DNA from: Zantedeschia hybrid cultivar | Lineage: Eukaryota; Streptophyta; Magnoliopsida; Alismatales; Araceae | NCBI GenBank assembly: GCA_030544215.1 | Contig: JARZZO010000003.1 | Span: 47,970,045 to 48,034,044 of the forward strand | Direction: 5' to 3' | Length of the DNA stretch: 64,000 nt | Part shown: positions 35,001 through 47,000 of the stretch, in pieces | Numbering within the stretch: position 1 is the first letter of the stretch | Layout of the letters: the number at the start of each line of letters is the position of its first letter | Notes under the pieces: generated by a model | Seen by the model: the letters and a program-made list of their open reading frames with translations, nothing else | Told to the model about the DNA's origin: nothing | Database searches by the model: none | Translations under genes and position numbers: made by a program

Positions 35001-38000
35001 ACCTGCTAAAGTTCTTGCTTCGGCAACCTGTGCTTTCATGAAGATTAGGGAACTGAACCTTACTTTTCATAGAGTTCGACATCACCTTTATACCACAGAA
35101 AGCAATAAAGGGCCAGTGCATGGCTGAATTCCTGGCGGCTCACCTAATACTAGAAAACTCTCTATTGAATAGTAAGCTACCAGACAAAGAAGTGTTGCTA
35201 GCATAAGAAACTTTTGAAGTGCAGCAAGTAGAAGTCGAAGTGTGGCAGTTGTATTTTGATGAGGCATCGAGAACTGTCACAATGCCTGACAACACATCAA
35301 CAACTTGAGCTGGAGCAGGACTTGTATTTGTCACTCCTAATGGCATACTATACCATTCCTATGGTTTAGTCGAGTCACCGACCAACAATGAAGCAGAATA
35401 TGAAGCCCTGATCAGTTGATCGTGGGATTAGAAGTCACCTTAGATATTGGTGTCTGAAGCATCCAAGTTTATGGAGACTCCCTCTTGGTTATTCGGCAGG
35501 TCCTAGGCATATTTGAAGTCAGAAAGATAGAACTTATAGCATATCATATAGCTGCCATAAGATTGAGCGAAATATTCTATACTTTCAAGATCGAGCATGT
35601 CAAAAGGGGTTGAATGTTCAAGCCGATGCTCCGGCCAAATTAGTGGCTGCTCTGAAGTTACCTCCCGAAGGAGAAATATAAATTATTGTGAGAGGCAGGA
35701 GGTTGTTCCCCAACTTATAAATGAAGAAAATGGCCTAACGGTGTTTGAATCAATGCATTGGAAGAAGGCGAAGTAGAAGAGGACGATTGGCGTGTCCCAC
35801 TCATTAAAATCAAGAACGGTTGGCTTCCAGATGATAAAGCCTAAAGGGTCCAACTATTGCGCAGGGCAACTTCTTACAGGTTGATTGATGGTGTCCTATA
35901 TTGACTGCTATTCGATGACAAGAATTCTCTTTTACGTGTCTTTCTTCTAAGGAAGCCCGAAAGGTGATGAAGTCTATTCTGGAGTTTGTGGAGTTCATCA
36001 GTCTGGCCCGAAGATGAAAATCAACATTAAGGCCAAAGGCTTCTTTTGGCCCACAACATTTGCAGACTGCAAGAAAGTGGCAAAGAGTTGCCCCAATGTC
36101 AAGGTTTTGGGCCAATCCCTAGAAGGCCTCCCAATCAACTACATCTAACAATTCCTACATGGCCATTTGTCTATTGGGACATGGATGTCAACAATTTTCA
36201 AAATTCTCTAAAATTCTCGGCTCTGGGAGCCATTGTATCCCAAAGTTCTCCAAATTCTTGGACCCCCGAGAGGCATTGTATCCTTGAAACCTAAAGTTCA
36301 TAGCTACCTAGAGCCTTGACCTCCTTGAAAAGCTAAAATCCCAAAGTATTAGTCCCATCGGGGTATCCTTGAGAAAAATTCAAAGTCCATGGCTACTTGG
36401 AGCCTTTATCTCTTTGAAGAACTCTAAGTCCATAGCTACTTGGGGCCTTTATCTTCTTGAAGAACCTAAAGTCATGGCTACTTGGAACCTTTATCACCTT
36501 GAAGAATCCAAAATCCATGGCTACCTAGAGCTTTTTTCTCCTTGGAGAACCCAAAACCTCATAGCCCCTCAGAGCCTTTGTATCTATGAAGCCTAAAAAT
36601 CCAAAATCCCTTAGCCCTTGGGAGCCGCTATATCCTTGAAGTCCGTGGCCCTTAAGAGCTATCATATCCTTGAAAGTAAAAAAAGAAAAGAAAATTCTAA
36701 TCCTATCGGAGTCATTGTACCCTCGAGAACTAAAAAATCTTATGGGTACTCAGAGTCTTCGTATCTTGGAACACCCGAAATAATGACGACTCGGAGCTCT
36801 CGTATCCTTGAAGAATACCCAAACCCTTCCACCACTAAAAACCTTTGTTAACTAAATACTCTACCTAAAGCCGGCCCATAGGAAAGCCACAATTCCCTAT
36901 CAAACAAAATTGAAAACTCTACCCAAAACCGGTCTATAAAGAAGTCATAATTCCCTACCGTAGTTAGTTAAAAAAGAAGAAGAGAAAAGGAGCTTAAAAT
37001 CAAGGTGCTCCGACGGACTTAAATATTTCTTCCAAAAAAAAAAAAAAAGACAGTTAGGGGTAAAAAGGTTTCAAAATCCGACTAAGGTGAAAATCCGAAA
37101 GGGTGCTTAGGCAAAATAGATAACTCCGTTGCATGAAAACCTGGAAGAGTGTAGGCAAAAGTAAGAGGGGGCTAACTTTGATGAAAACCCGCAAGGGCGT
37201 TGAAGTTAGTGTTGAAAAAAAATCAATCAAATCAAGAAAGAGTGGCAACATGTTGCAAGATAGGCCCATAGGGTGGCTGTATTCAGACGACAAAGAAAAT
37301 GAAGCAGGTAAAGTTCTCGGAGCTCATCCTCATAGCTGATAAAGTAGTGCACAAATTTCTCTTTAGTGAAAGCACAAAGATAGAAATCAAGTCGACTGGG
37401 TTCAATCCCTCTTTTGCTCGAAGGTGCCAATGGTGGTTCGCAGAAGTACTACCATGATGGCAAAGTCTAGTGAGGAACTCTCAGCCAAACCAGTTGCCAA
37501 GAAGAAGGATGATAAAGCACAATACAGAGAAAGAAGAAAACAAATGAAGAAGAAGATTGGCTAATCGAAAGCAGCAATCTCGGGCATCACAAGAGTAGGA
37601 AGTCCCACGCTCATCAGTGGCTCCAGAAGAAGGAAACATAACACTATGTTGGTGAAGTCACTAAAATAGAAAATCAGTCAGCACTGTCATAAGCAAGCGC
37701 TCCAAACTCTCCGTCAACCTTCGAAAAAGGGAGGGACAATGGTTGCTATATAGAGTCCACAAAAACAGCAAGACTGGTCTCCAACCTCTCCATGGTCTAT
37801 TCCATGCCCCTATCCAAGGGCATCGTTGAGAAAGCCACACGCCTCAACCAGCAAAAGCGCAGAAATATTCAAGAGCAATTCATCTTAAAGGGTTTGAAGT
37901 ATGAAGGAACAAAATTAAGGCCCGTTGACCGTCGCAAAATCATAAAGTTTAGCTCGATACGGTCAAAGCTCTAGCCAGTTAAGGTCACTTTCACAATGTG

Positions 38001-41000
38001 CCCTAAAAAGTGAGGGGTTATTCATACCTGAAAGTTTTGAAATATGATCAAATGTCGAAAAATGATAGAGAATTGAGATTGTACAACATTTACAAGCCAC
38101 GCCAGCCACAATAGGCTGCGTAAGTTAGGTTATTTAGGACACTCTCAAATGTCTGGGAAGCCGAAGAAGAGTGTTTGGTGCTCCGAAGATTTCAAGTGTC
38201 ATTGGATGGCGAGAAATAAAGTGAGTCAATGCAGTTGGAGACTTACAAATGGTAGACAAAGCACTTATAATTGGACCGGCTCGACATGGGTCAAAGCTTT
38301 GGCCATTTTGGGGAGCTCTTCCTAGCGTGCCTGAAAAAGCCGAAATGAGGTTGTGCAGCTTTGAAATTTTGAAGCCGGACAAGTGTTGCAAGATAAAATA
38401 CATTGCTCAAACATTCTCAAGTAGGTCTCCAAGCCATGAAGGCCCGAAGACCCGAAGACTCCATAAGGTCATGAAGTCGCTTGGTGCATTCAAGAAGCTA
38501 GAGAAAAACTCCAAAAGTCCTTCATCATTACACTGCTAACCCTGCCTTGTTTTGTACATGTTCGTTTGTTTTTTAAACAACAAGATCAATGGCAGCCAAA
38601 GTGTCTTATGGTCCTCTTGTAATTGCCAATCACGCTAGATACACTGCCTCATGATGTCAATTTGCTTTGACGATTTTCATGCCATAGTTGGATCCCCTTA
38701 TTTCTTGGGGGTCATCTTAGCTTTAGAAACCACTCCAGAACTGAAGAAGAAGAGGCGTGCACCCCACGCCAAAAAGAGCAACTATAGTGGAAGGCCCATG
38801 TGGGTCTTCAATGTTAACACCATAAGCGTTTTACTAGCCTCCTTGTCCAACATGAGGCAATATCGAAGGGAAGTCAAAAGAAGTCCAACAGCAATCCCGT
38901 CTAAGACGGGAAATACCATTTTAGTGGGAAATGTCCGCATTCTCTTGGGTGGCGGGGAATCTGTCATCCCCAAGGACCGATATGTCCCGACGGTCCCTAT
39001 TAGCTGATTCGGGATATTACAAAAGGTTTGCCAAGATAAGGCAGATTTTAAAAAAGAAAATCCCAAAGGCTTCTATCTATCAGGGGCAAAAATACAAGAC
39101 AAAGTCCACCGCACCCAAAGCAGAGGGCAACCCTGAAGATGATAAGAACCTCCACCTCAAGGAGATGTGGGTGACAAAAGAAGAAGTCCGCAAAATACGC
39201 CAAGGCAGGGCTACACTGGCGAAGCAGCAATCCTAGCAGCCCTTGGAGCAGCCAGGGCAAGTCATTAACTCAACTTTTCGACCTCAGTCCCCACGAGGTT
39301 AAAAGAGAAAGGAGCCTACAAGGCAAAGAACCAAATACCACAAAGGATCTCTGTCTTTGAGAGGTTGGGGGCACCTCCTCGTCTGACTCAAAAGAGAATG
39401 AGAACTGCAAAGATGACAAGTGAATGCATCCGTATGCACACCTGCTATGCATTTAGCACAAGCAACCAACAATCATCTCTCCCAGATGACCCGCAAGCGA
39501 TTGCCAACATAGCACAAGGGGATGGGCCAATGACTCGACAAATGGAACAGACCATCGGTTGGCTAAGCCAAACGAATTCAGGAGGAGACCAACCTCCTAA
39601 TGACAGTATTAACACTGTAGAGGGAGTTGGAGAAGACGGGATGAATGCTTAGAATAATGTGCTTAATCCCGAACAATTACAAAAACCTACCTTAGCTACA
39701 AACCATAGAGGAAATGAGGTTTTAGAATTAGAAACTCAAAGCCTTGCTCTTAGGCTTTATGTAAAGGTGGGAGGAACAACAGAAGATGCTGCAGGCGCCT
39801 CCAACAAATGTACCTCCCTCAAGAGCAGCTTCTACTCCAGTAGTTGTTGTCGTGAGAACACAAGCTGTTGAAGGTAACTTTACTCCTGATGAAGTATAAG
39901 AAGTTCGGGGTGAGGAGTTAAAGCACAATGCTCAACTGTCTCATACTTTTGTAGAAGACACTGTTGCATCACAGAAGCACTTAATTGAGCAGATCGTGGA
40001 CGTCAAGATGGCCAAGCAGGTGATGGAATAAGCACCTTTGAGTTGTACAAGGTGCCATTTTCGGTTCGCCACTTGCTTAAGAAGCTCCCACCTTATCATG
40101 TGAAGCCCCTCAAATGTACTAGATATGTTGGAGAAGGCTCTGCCTAAGAGCACGTCGCTCATTATATAAGTGATTTGGGAGAATTGGCAACCGGTGAATC
40201 ATACCTACTGCAGTATTTTTCTACCTCATTCATTGCGTTCAAGTGATATGCAAAATTGAAGTCAAATTCTATCAACAATTGGGAGGAAATGCAGACAAAA
40301 GTTCCTAGACTGTTTCAAGGCTTCGGAGTGAAAAGTTACCATCATCGAAGTGGTCATGTTGAAGTAAGGCAAAAATGAGTTTGCTATAGACTACATCAAG
40401 AAATTGTAGAATCTCATTATAAAGTGTGACAACCCGTTAGCTCATGAAGATGCAGTGAGGTTGTGCAAGAGGGGTCTGAAGCCAAAGATAAATGAAAAGT
40501 TGATCGGAGCAAATGTTAGGAACTTTAATCAACTCAATAATATTGTGTCAGAGATTGCGATGTGGCACCAGTGGGGGGGCATTTTTGTAAATTATATATA
40601 TAAAAAGAGAAGAAGAAGAAGAAGAAGAAGAAGAAGAAGAAGAAGAAGAAAGAACAAAAGAAGGAAAAAAAGAGAGAGAAGGGAGAGGTGGCTACTAGTG
40701 GGGGGATCCCACCAATAACACCCCTCACCGGTTTGGGGGGGTTCTTTCAAGAAAAGGAAAAAGGAAAGAAGTAAAAAAAAAGAAAAAGGAAAGAAGAGAA
40801 AGAAAATGAAAATGAAAATGAAAAAGGAAAGAAGAGAAAGGAGGAGGAGGAAAGGAGGAAGATTTTATATGAAAATCAAGCTTTATAAATTTGAAAATTT
40901 TATAATTTTTCCAAACATTATATGTTATTTGGTTTTGAGTTAGTTCCCAGGCCTTCAAAATCAAACCAGACCACTTAATTCAGGTTTTGTTTCAAACTAA

Positions 41001-44000
41001 TTAATTAAACCAAAATGTTTATTTCCAAATTAAACCAAACTAAACTGAATTGACTGGTTCCATTTGGTTTTCCAGTTTGAACCAAATGAACAAATATGCA
41101 TGGAATATTCTAATGAAGAAGAATGACACTTTATCAAAGGGCAACTTTGAAACTATTTTCATGCAGTAAGGGTACAGAGGCAAATTTTATAATTTCTGCA
41201 AGAGTAGCTGTTTCCTGTAACACTAGGGTAGCAATTTTATAATTTTCTGCGATATTTGTAACCCGTTATATGTTCAATTGCACTTTATCTTATTTTTCAT
41301 ATTGTCATCGATAGTCTTTCTGCATGTAAATAGTTGTGCAAATGATTAGATGCCATTCCACGTAGTACGAATACACCAGAATATTACATGTGAGAGAGAG
41401 AGATCAATGTCTTCTTTGACATGCAGTGGGTGCCCCTCCACACGCTGCCCTTGACACCTCTTGCATCCTTTGCTTTGCCATGCTCGAGCTCTAGGGTTGC
41501 CACCTCCCAGCTATGTGCACCGTTGACACGGCCCTGTTTCTGCCTAATCTAGAGGACACCCCTCACATCCTTTGCTTTGCCATGCTCGAGCTCTAGGGTT
41601 GCCACCTCCCAGCTATGTGCACCCTTGACAAGGCCCTGTTTCTGCCTTATCTGGAGGAGCTGGAGCCCAGAGGGTCTCCTTGGGCTTGCTGGCGTTGCAA
41701 CAGGCCTTCATAAGCGTGATGTGGTTTGCTGGGTGGGGCGTTGGAGGTGGAAATGCTTATAGGAGAGGTCGACGGCTTTGGAGAACATTGTGAGGATGTC
41801 GCCGTCGCCCTGGCGGGTGTGCACACCGGTGAGGCACGTGCCTCTCTCTCTCTCTCTCTCTCGTGTGCACATGTGCATGCGTGCATGTGCGTTTGTGTCC
41901 AGTGGGGATGTTGGTGTTGCCAGCTGCGGGGCTCTGGGGGTTGGGTTGACACTGGGTGACAAACCTGTGCGTGCATCTGTCTCTGTCTGTCAGTGCCTCT
42001 GTGTGTCTGTATCTCTCGTGCATGTGTGCGTACATGTGGATCTGGCTGGGGTGGGTCATGGGTGGGTGGGTGGGGATGATGCTGGGCGACGAACTTGAGG
42101 GTACCATGGTTACATGTGTAGTTGAGATTTATCCAGTGTGTGTATCAGTGTATGTATGCACGCGCGGGGATCTGGCAGGGGTAGTTGAGGATGGCACTGC
42201 GGAACAAGTAGTTAACATTTAACCATCCTTGGTTAACTTTTCTTTGAGTCTGGTTACAACATGTTACAGCAGAGGCATTCTTGCGACTATTTCCATGCAA
42301 TAAGGTTATTAATAACAATATGAAAATATGATAGACAAAAGTGCACTGACACATATTACGTGTATATTTGCATAAATCTATAATGTTTTCTATAACAGGG
42401 GTGTATATTTGCAACCCCCCCTCCTTTTCTAAAGCACCAGGGCCCTCTTTAATAATTAAATAAGCATAGTATAGGATGGCGTAGTTGGGTTTATCCAAGC
42501 TTGTTCACTTTAGTTGCTCAGATTTGTTATTCTGGGTGAGAATGGTATGTTTTGAAGTAGATGGAAATAAGAAATCAGACCGAAAAGCTCGAATGGCTAA
42601 TTCTAGTTAGAATAGAAATTAATTGTCTATTTTATGCATTTGATTTTTTTACTTATTTTATGTAATTTATCTTTCTAACTCCAATTAGAATACAAATCCG
42701 GTTGTCAAAGTAAAGGGCTCTTATGCCCAAGGAATTCCGGGTCGGATCGGGTCCTCGAATCGGGACCCGGCGATCCCGATCCAACCCGGATCGGATCGGC
42801 CGAGTCGACCGATCTAGACGAAGTTTGGCCGGTCCGACTCGGCCGGATTAAAAAATATTTAAAAATAAGAAAAAAAATCAGGAAAAAATCAGAAAAAACA
42901 AAAAAATTATATACATATTATTCAATGAATGTACAATAAAAATGAATGCAATTCATACACATCCATAAAAATATACATTAAAGACAACTAAGTCACTAAT
43001 AATTATTGTTGTGCACTAATTAAAAAAGGCATTATGAAGTATTTCATATGAAATTAATAAAAAATACCCTAGAAAGATCACATTTGTGATCCTTCATCAT
43101 CTGGCTCATAAATTTGAGCTGGCGGCTTATAATCTGCCAAGATGTGTGTTGGATATCCATAGCCAAACAAGGAGCTAGCGAGGTCTTCGAATCCTCTTTG
43201 AATACTTCGAGGTATGTAAGCTGGCTGGTTTGAACTTTCCCCTGATTGTGCTGGAAGGATGTAAATGCCATACTGTATAGGTGGAGGTCCAGAGTACCCT
43301 TCAGTAGTGCTGCTGATGTCTGAATACGGCAGTGTAAGGGGGTGAAAAATGGACGGATAAGAAGGTGCATCTTCCCATGGGGGCCAATCATATCCTGTCT
43401 GTCTCTGTTGGCCTTCAAATCCCTTCTGTTGTCCTTGTCTTTGGCCTTGAGTTCCTTCAGAATGACTCGGAGGTGCGGAGTAATCTTCGTATCCTGTGTA
43501 ACTGCTCCTAAGTGTAGAACCTCCTGATAGTCTAGCAGGAGCAGGAGCGCCATCACCATCATCATCATCATCATTCTCAATGGAGTCATCACTCCCCACT
43601 TGGCTTGTTTTCTTCAACCGCCTTCTTCTACGCCTGTAGGTTTGTCTCTCTACTTCGTACATGCTGGCCAAGTGAGGTGGTAAACCTGGGGTGTCCTCAA
43701 GTGTCTCTCTAGTCTGTTGAACTCTCTCTTATTCTTTTTTCGATGGGTCCACTCGTTGTTTAGACTTTCCTTTTGATTGTTTTTTCTTTTTGCTGCTAGA
43801 TGACTGCAGTAAAGGTCTCGATAGCTCTTTCTCATTTCTTCTTTGTGGATCCACTTGAGTAGCTGATCTCCTGAGTACTGGCTGAGTGGCAGAAGTTTTA
43901 GCAGTGTTTGCTAGTGTGGCTGACTTTCGACGTCTCAGAAGAACAAGTGCACCTCTTTCTTGTGTTGTCTAAAATTCAGGATTTCGAACAACTACTACAT

Positions 44001-47000
44001 CTAATTCACCTCCTGTCTAACTCCGATCATGATGATCAAACTCAGGTTATGCATCTCTGGCCTCTCTGCTCTCCACCCAAGAATGCAATGGGTGTTCTTC
44101 ATCTAGTAGTTCATCAATATCAATATGATGTACAAGCTCATCAACTGGTCTGCCAGCAAAGTCCATGAATCTCTGTTTTTCAAGTTTCTGTCTTTCCTGA
44201 ATCTGCCTGATTTTTAAGCGCGTGTTGTAGTGACAGTATACTTACTTCTCCAGCCTAGAAACACCAATCTGTTACGAACCTTCGTGCGAATGAGACAGAA
44301 TGTACTCAAGTTTCTTTCACACTGACTAGAAGAAGTGGTTTGACTGCATACTATCACTGTAACATACGCCAAATGATTTGTGATAGTTTGTCTGTAATTC
44401 ATCTGGATCCACCATTCAGTTGTTGCAAAAAAAAAAAACTACGATATTAATAATGAATGGTAGTAATTCATTTAGTGTTTGACTATTTATTATGTAATTC
44501 ACCTGGAGTTGTCCTTATTATTGTAGTCCTGACGTCATCATCTCCATAAATACCAATCTTCAATTTAAATATATCCATCTACAAAATAAATATAAATGGC
44601 ATAAGTTAATGATAGAAGACTGGATTCTCATAAACTCCTACTTGGTATGTTATCTATGCTAAGACATCTATCATTTCATTCGTATTTCTTGATATTCTAG
44701 TAATCACATTAGTTGTGCTTCGAAGGACCTCTTCATCATTATGCATGCTCTCACTATACTGATACCTTGGGTTGAAAAAATTTCCTGCATTTAAATTATA
44801 GTTCATTAGTTATAAAAAATAAATATGATTAAAATTAATAAAATAAAATCAACTTGAAAAGATGAAGAATTAATCAGCAACATGGAGATCATGATGGAGA
44901 GTTAACTTCCATCTATCATCGATGATCCTCCATCATTTGTCATGAGATGTAGGAAGGCTTTCCCTCAAGTGTTCATTTGCTCTATCTACGGCCTCATACA
45001 ATTATCCCATGTCATTTTTGTCATCTCCATCAACTAACCTCGGAATATGTACTAGAGGCTCAACCACTTTCAGATAGCGAAAATTTTTTTATCCCAAAAA
45101 CTTCTCTCCCCAACTAGTGATTGCACTGCCAAGGCAACTTCTCTAGTATCGGCCCTCAGTGTTGTCCCTATATGTGCCAGAAACTCGTTAGAGGACTAAC
45201 TGGGTCAACTGATGCTTGTATTTACTCAGGCTCTCTAAAGAGATGAAGTTGGATGCAAATCTGGTAGGGTCAGTACGAAGAAGATCCCGTCCACCTGTGT
45301 GCTCTCTCATCATATGTAGGATCATGTTGTGACTATAAATAAATCTTGTGATCATCTGAGCATGCTGTACCACCTCAGCAACAAAAGGGTCTTTGCCTAT
45401 GTCCTCCGTCATCAAGTCAATAGAATGTGCTGCACAAGGCACCAAGTACAAGTAGAAATAGTGCCTCTTCTGCATCAATAATTTTCGGCTGCTTTATAAC
45501 TTGCTTCGTTGTCAGTGACTATCTGCACAACATTTTCTTCACCAATTTTCTCTACCACGTCATCTATTAGCTTGTACAAATAATCAATATTCTTTATTCT
45601 GTTTGAAGCATCCACATATTTCAAAAAAATAGTGTCCTTGCTGCAATACACAAGGAAATTAATCATGGATCTACTTGTGGTCCCTGTCCAACCATCACAC
45701 ATGATGGTACTACCACGTTCCTTCCACACATTTTTGAAGTTGTCGACCCATACCTTCAAGTCATTATACTCCTCTTTGATCCCAACATCATAAATGTAGC
45801 GAGGTGTGGGGGCCTTTATGACGCGGGACGACTACCGAAACGGGTCCGAACTAGTGTCACGATCCGAAACCAGCAAATGTAGCGTACATGTACGGCAAAT
45901 ACTCCTCGAGAGTCCATGTTTTCATGAAGATAACCACGCAACGCAAGTCACACGCAACTCGAGTATCGTCCGCTCACAGTGATAAAATAACAGGACCGGC
46001 GTAGTAAGAACTACCACTAGGCTAGGACAGAGTCAACGCAGTCAATATACTCAATTTCATGCCAAGAGACGGTCCTCACACTCACAATCCGGCAATCATG
46101 AATAATATCTAGCTAGGACCCTACTCTCAAGCACGGGAACATGTATGACCATATAATAAACGACAAGTCGGCAAGGAATCAAGGACACAAAAACACTAAC
46201 CGACCCACTGTAGAGTGGGGCAATACCGGACAGACAGAGTCTGCTAAAACGCCACGACTTCCTGCGATCAGCGTCGAACCATTCCCGGGGAATGACGAAC
46301 CCTCTCTGGTGCGGTTATAACTCCGACAGCTGCTGCTGCGTGCCGCGGTGTGTGTGACCGTAGGGGGGGCAAATCGGGAGCCGACTACTGTGGTGCTGAG
46401 TGTTGCGGGGCCGCGTGTGAGGGTGCCTGCGGGGGAGAGAGGCCACGAACGGGCCGTGCCCCACCAGACGAAGGTTCCGGGAATGCAGACCGATGGGCGG
46501 CGTTGACTGAGGCCGGTGGGGAGCGACTGTTGAGGCCACCGGGAAGAAAGGCTCGTGGAGATGGCCGCCTCGGACCGGCGGTGGTGGAGGTGGTGGACGG
46601 CGAGTCCCTGCGGGGCAGGCCGACACGGCAGCGTGCGGGACCGGGCTTGCGGGACGGAACCGTGCGGAGGCCGTCGGGCCCGGGTGCAGCAGCCGGCGGC
46701 GGTTGGTCCGGTTCCTGCGTGCGGGGCTGGAAGGCGTGCGCGGAGAGGGAAGGAGGAGGCGGATTCGCGGCCTGCGTGCAGGGGCTGGCGGAACAGGGGC
46801 GAGCAGGTGGCCCGAAGGAGGCCGCCGGGTTTCGCAGACCTGCGTGCAGGGGCTGGCAGAACAGGGGCGAGCGGGTGGCCCGAAGGAGGCCGCCGAGGTT
46901 CGCAGACGGAAGACTCGGCCGCGTTCAGGTCCGGCGACGGCGGAGCCGCAGGGGTGGTCCTCCAGGGCCTGCGAGCGTTGGAAGCCGGCGGGAGAATCCC

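Larger units (their letters stand above)
27310..36190 (+). mobile_element. Degenerate internal region of a Tat/Ogre-lineage gypsy element
   Basis: In order: leader ORF remnants (27380-28650), gag core (about 28730-29520), two copies of a Cys-His motif (29650-29790 and 30430-30600), Lys/Glu-rich linker (30800-31600), protease (about 32280), RT (33790-34510), RNase H (34640-35040), a second RNase H-like domain (35240-35420), and the start of integrase (about 35980-36190). Numerous stops and frameshifts occur throughout. The element is an old, dead insertion in the giant intron, in the same orientation as the host gene. Confidence 0.75.

Noticed and set aside
36190..36850. Possible CRISPR-like array
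   Set aside because: The units are degenerate, contiguous and without unique spacers, in a plant retrotransposon 3' region; this is an ordinary tandem repeat.
41577..42222. Frames of 61-116 codons on both strands
   Set aside because: They come from TG/CT-rich minisatellite sequence, with Val/Cys/Ser or His/Thr runs.
43044..43592. A 182-codon frame overlapping the hAT tail
   Set aside because: It is a shadow of the 43078-43671 frame, which has the expected acidic and Gln-rich hAT tail composition.
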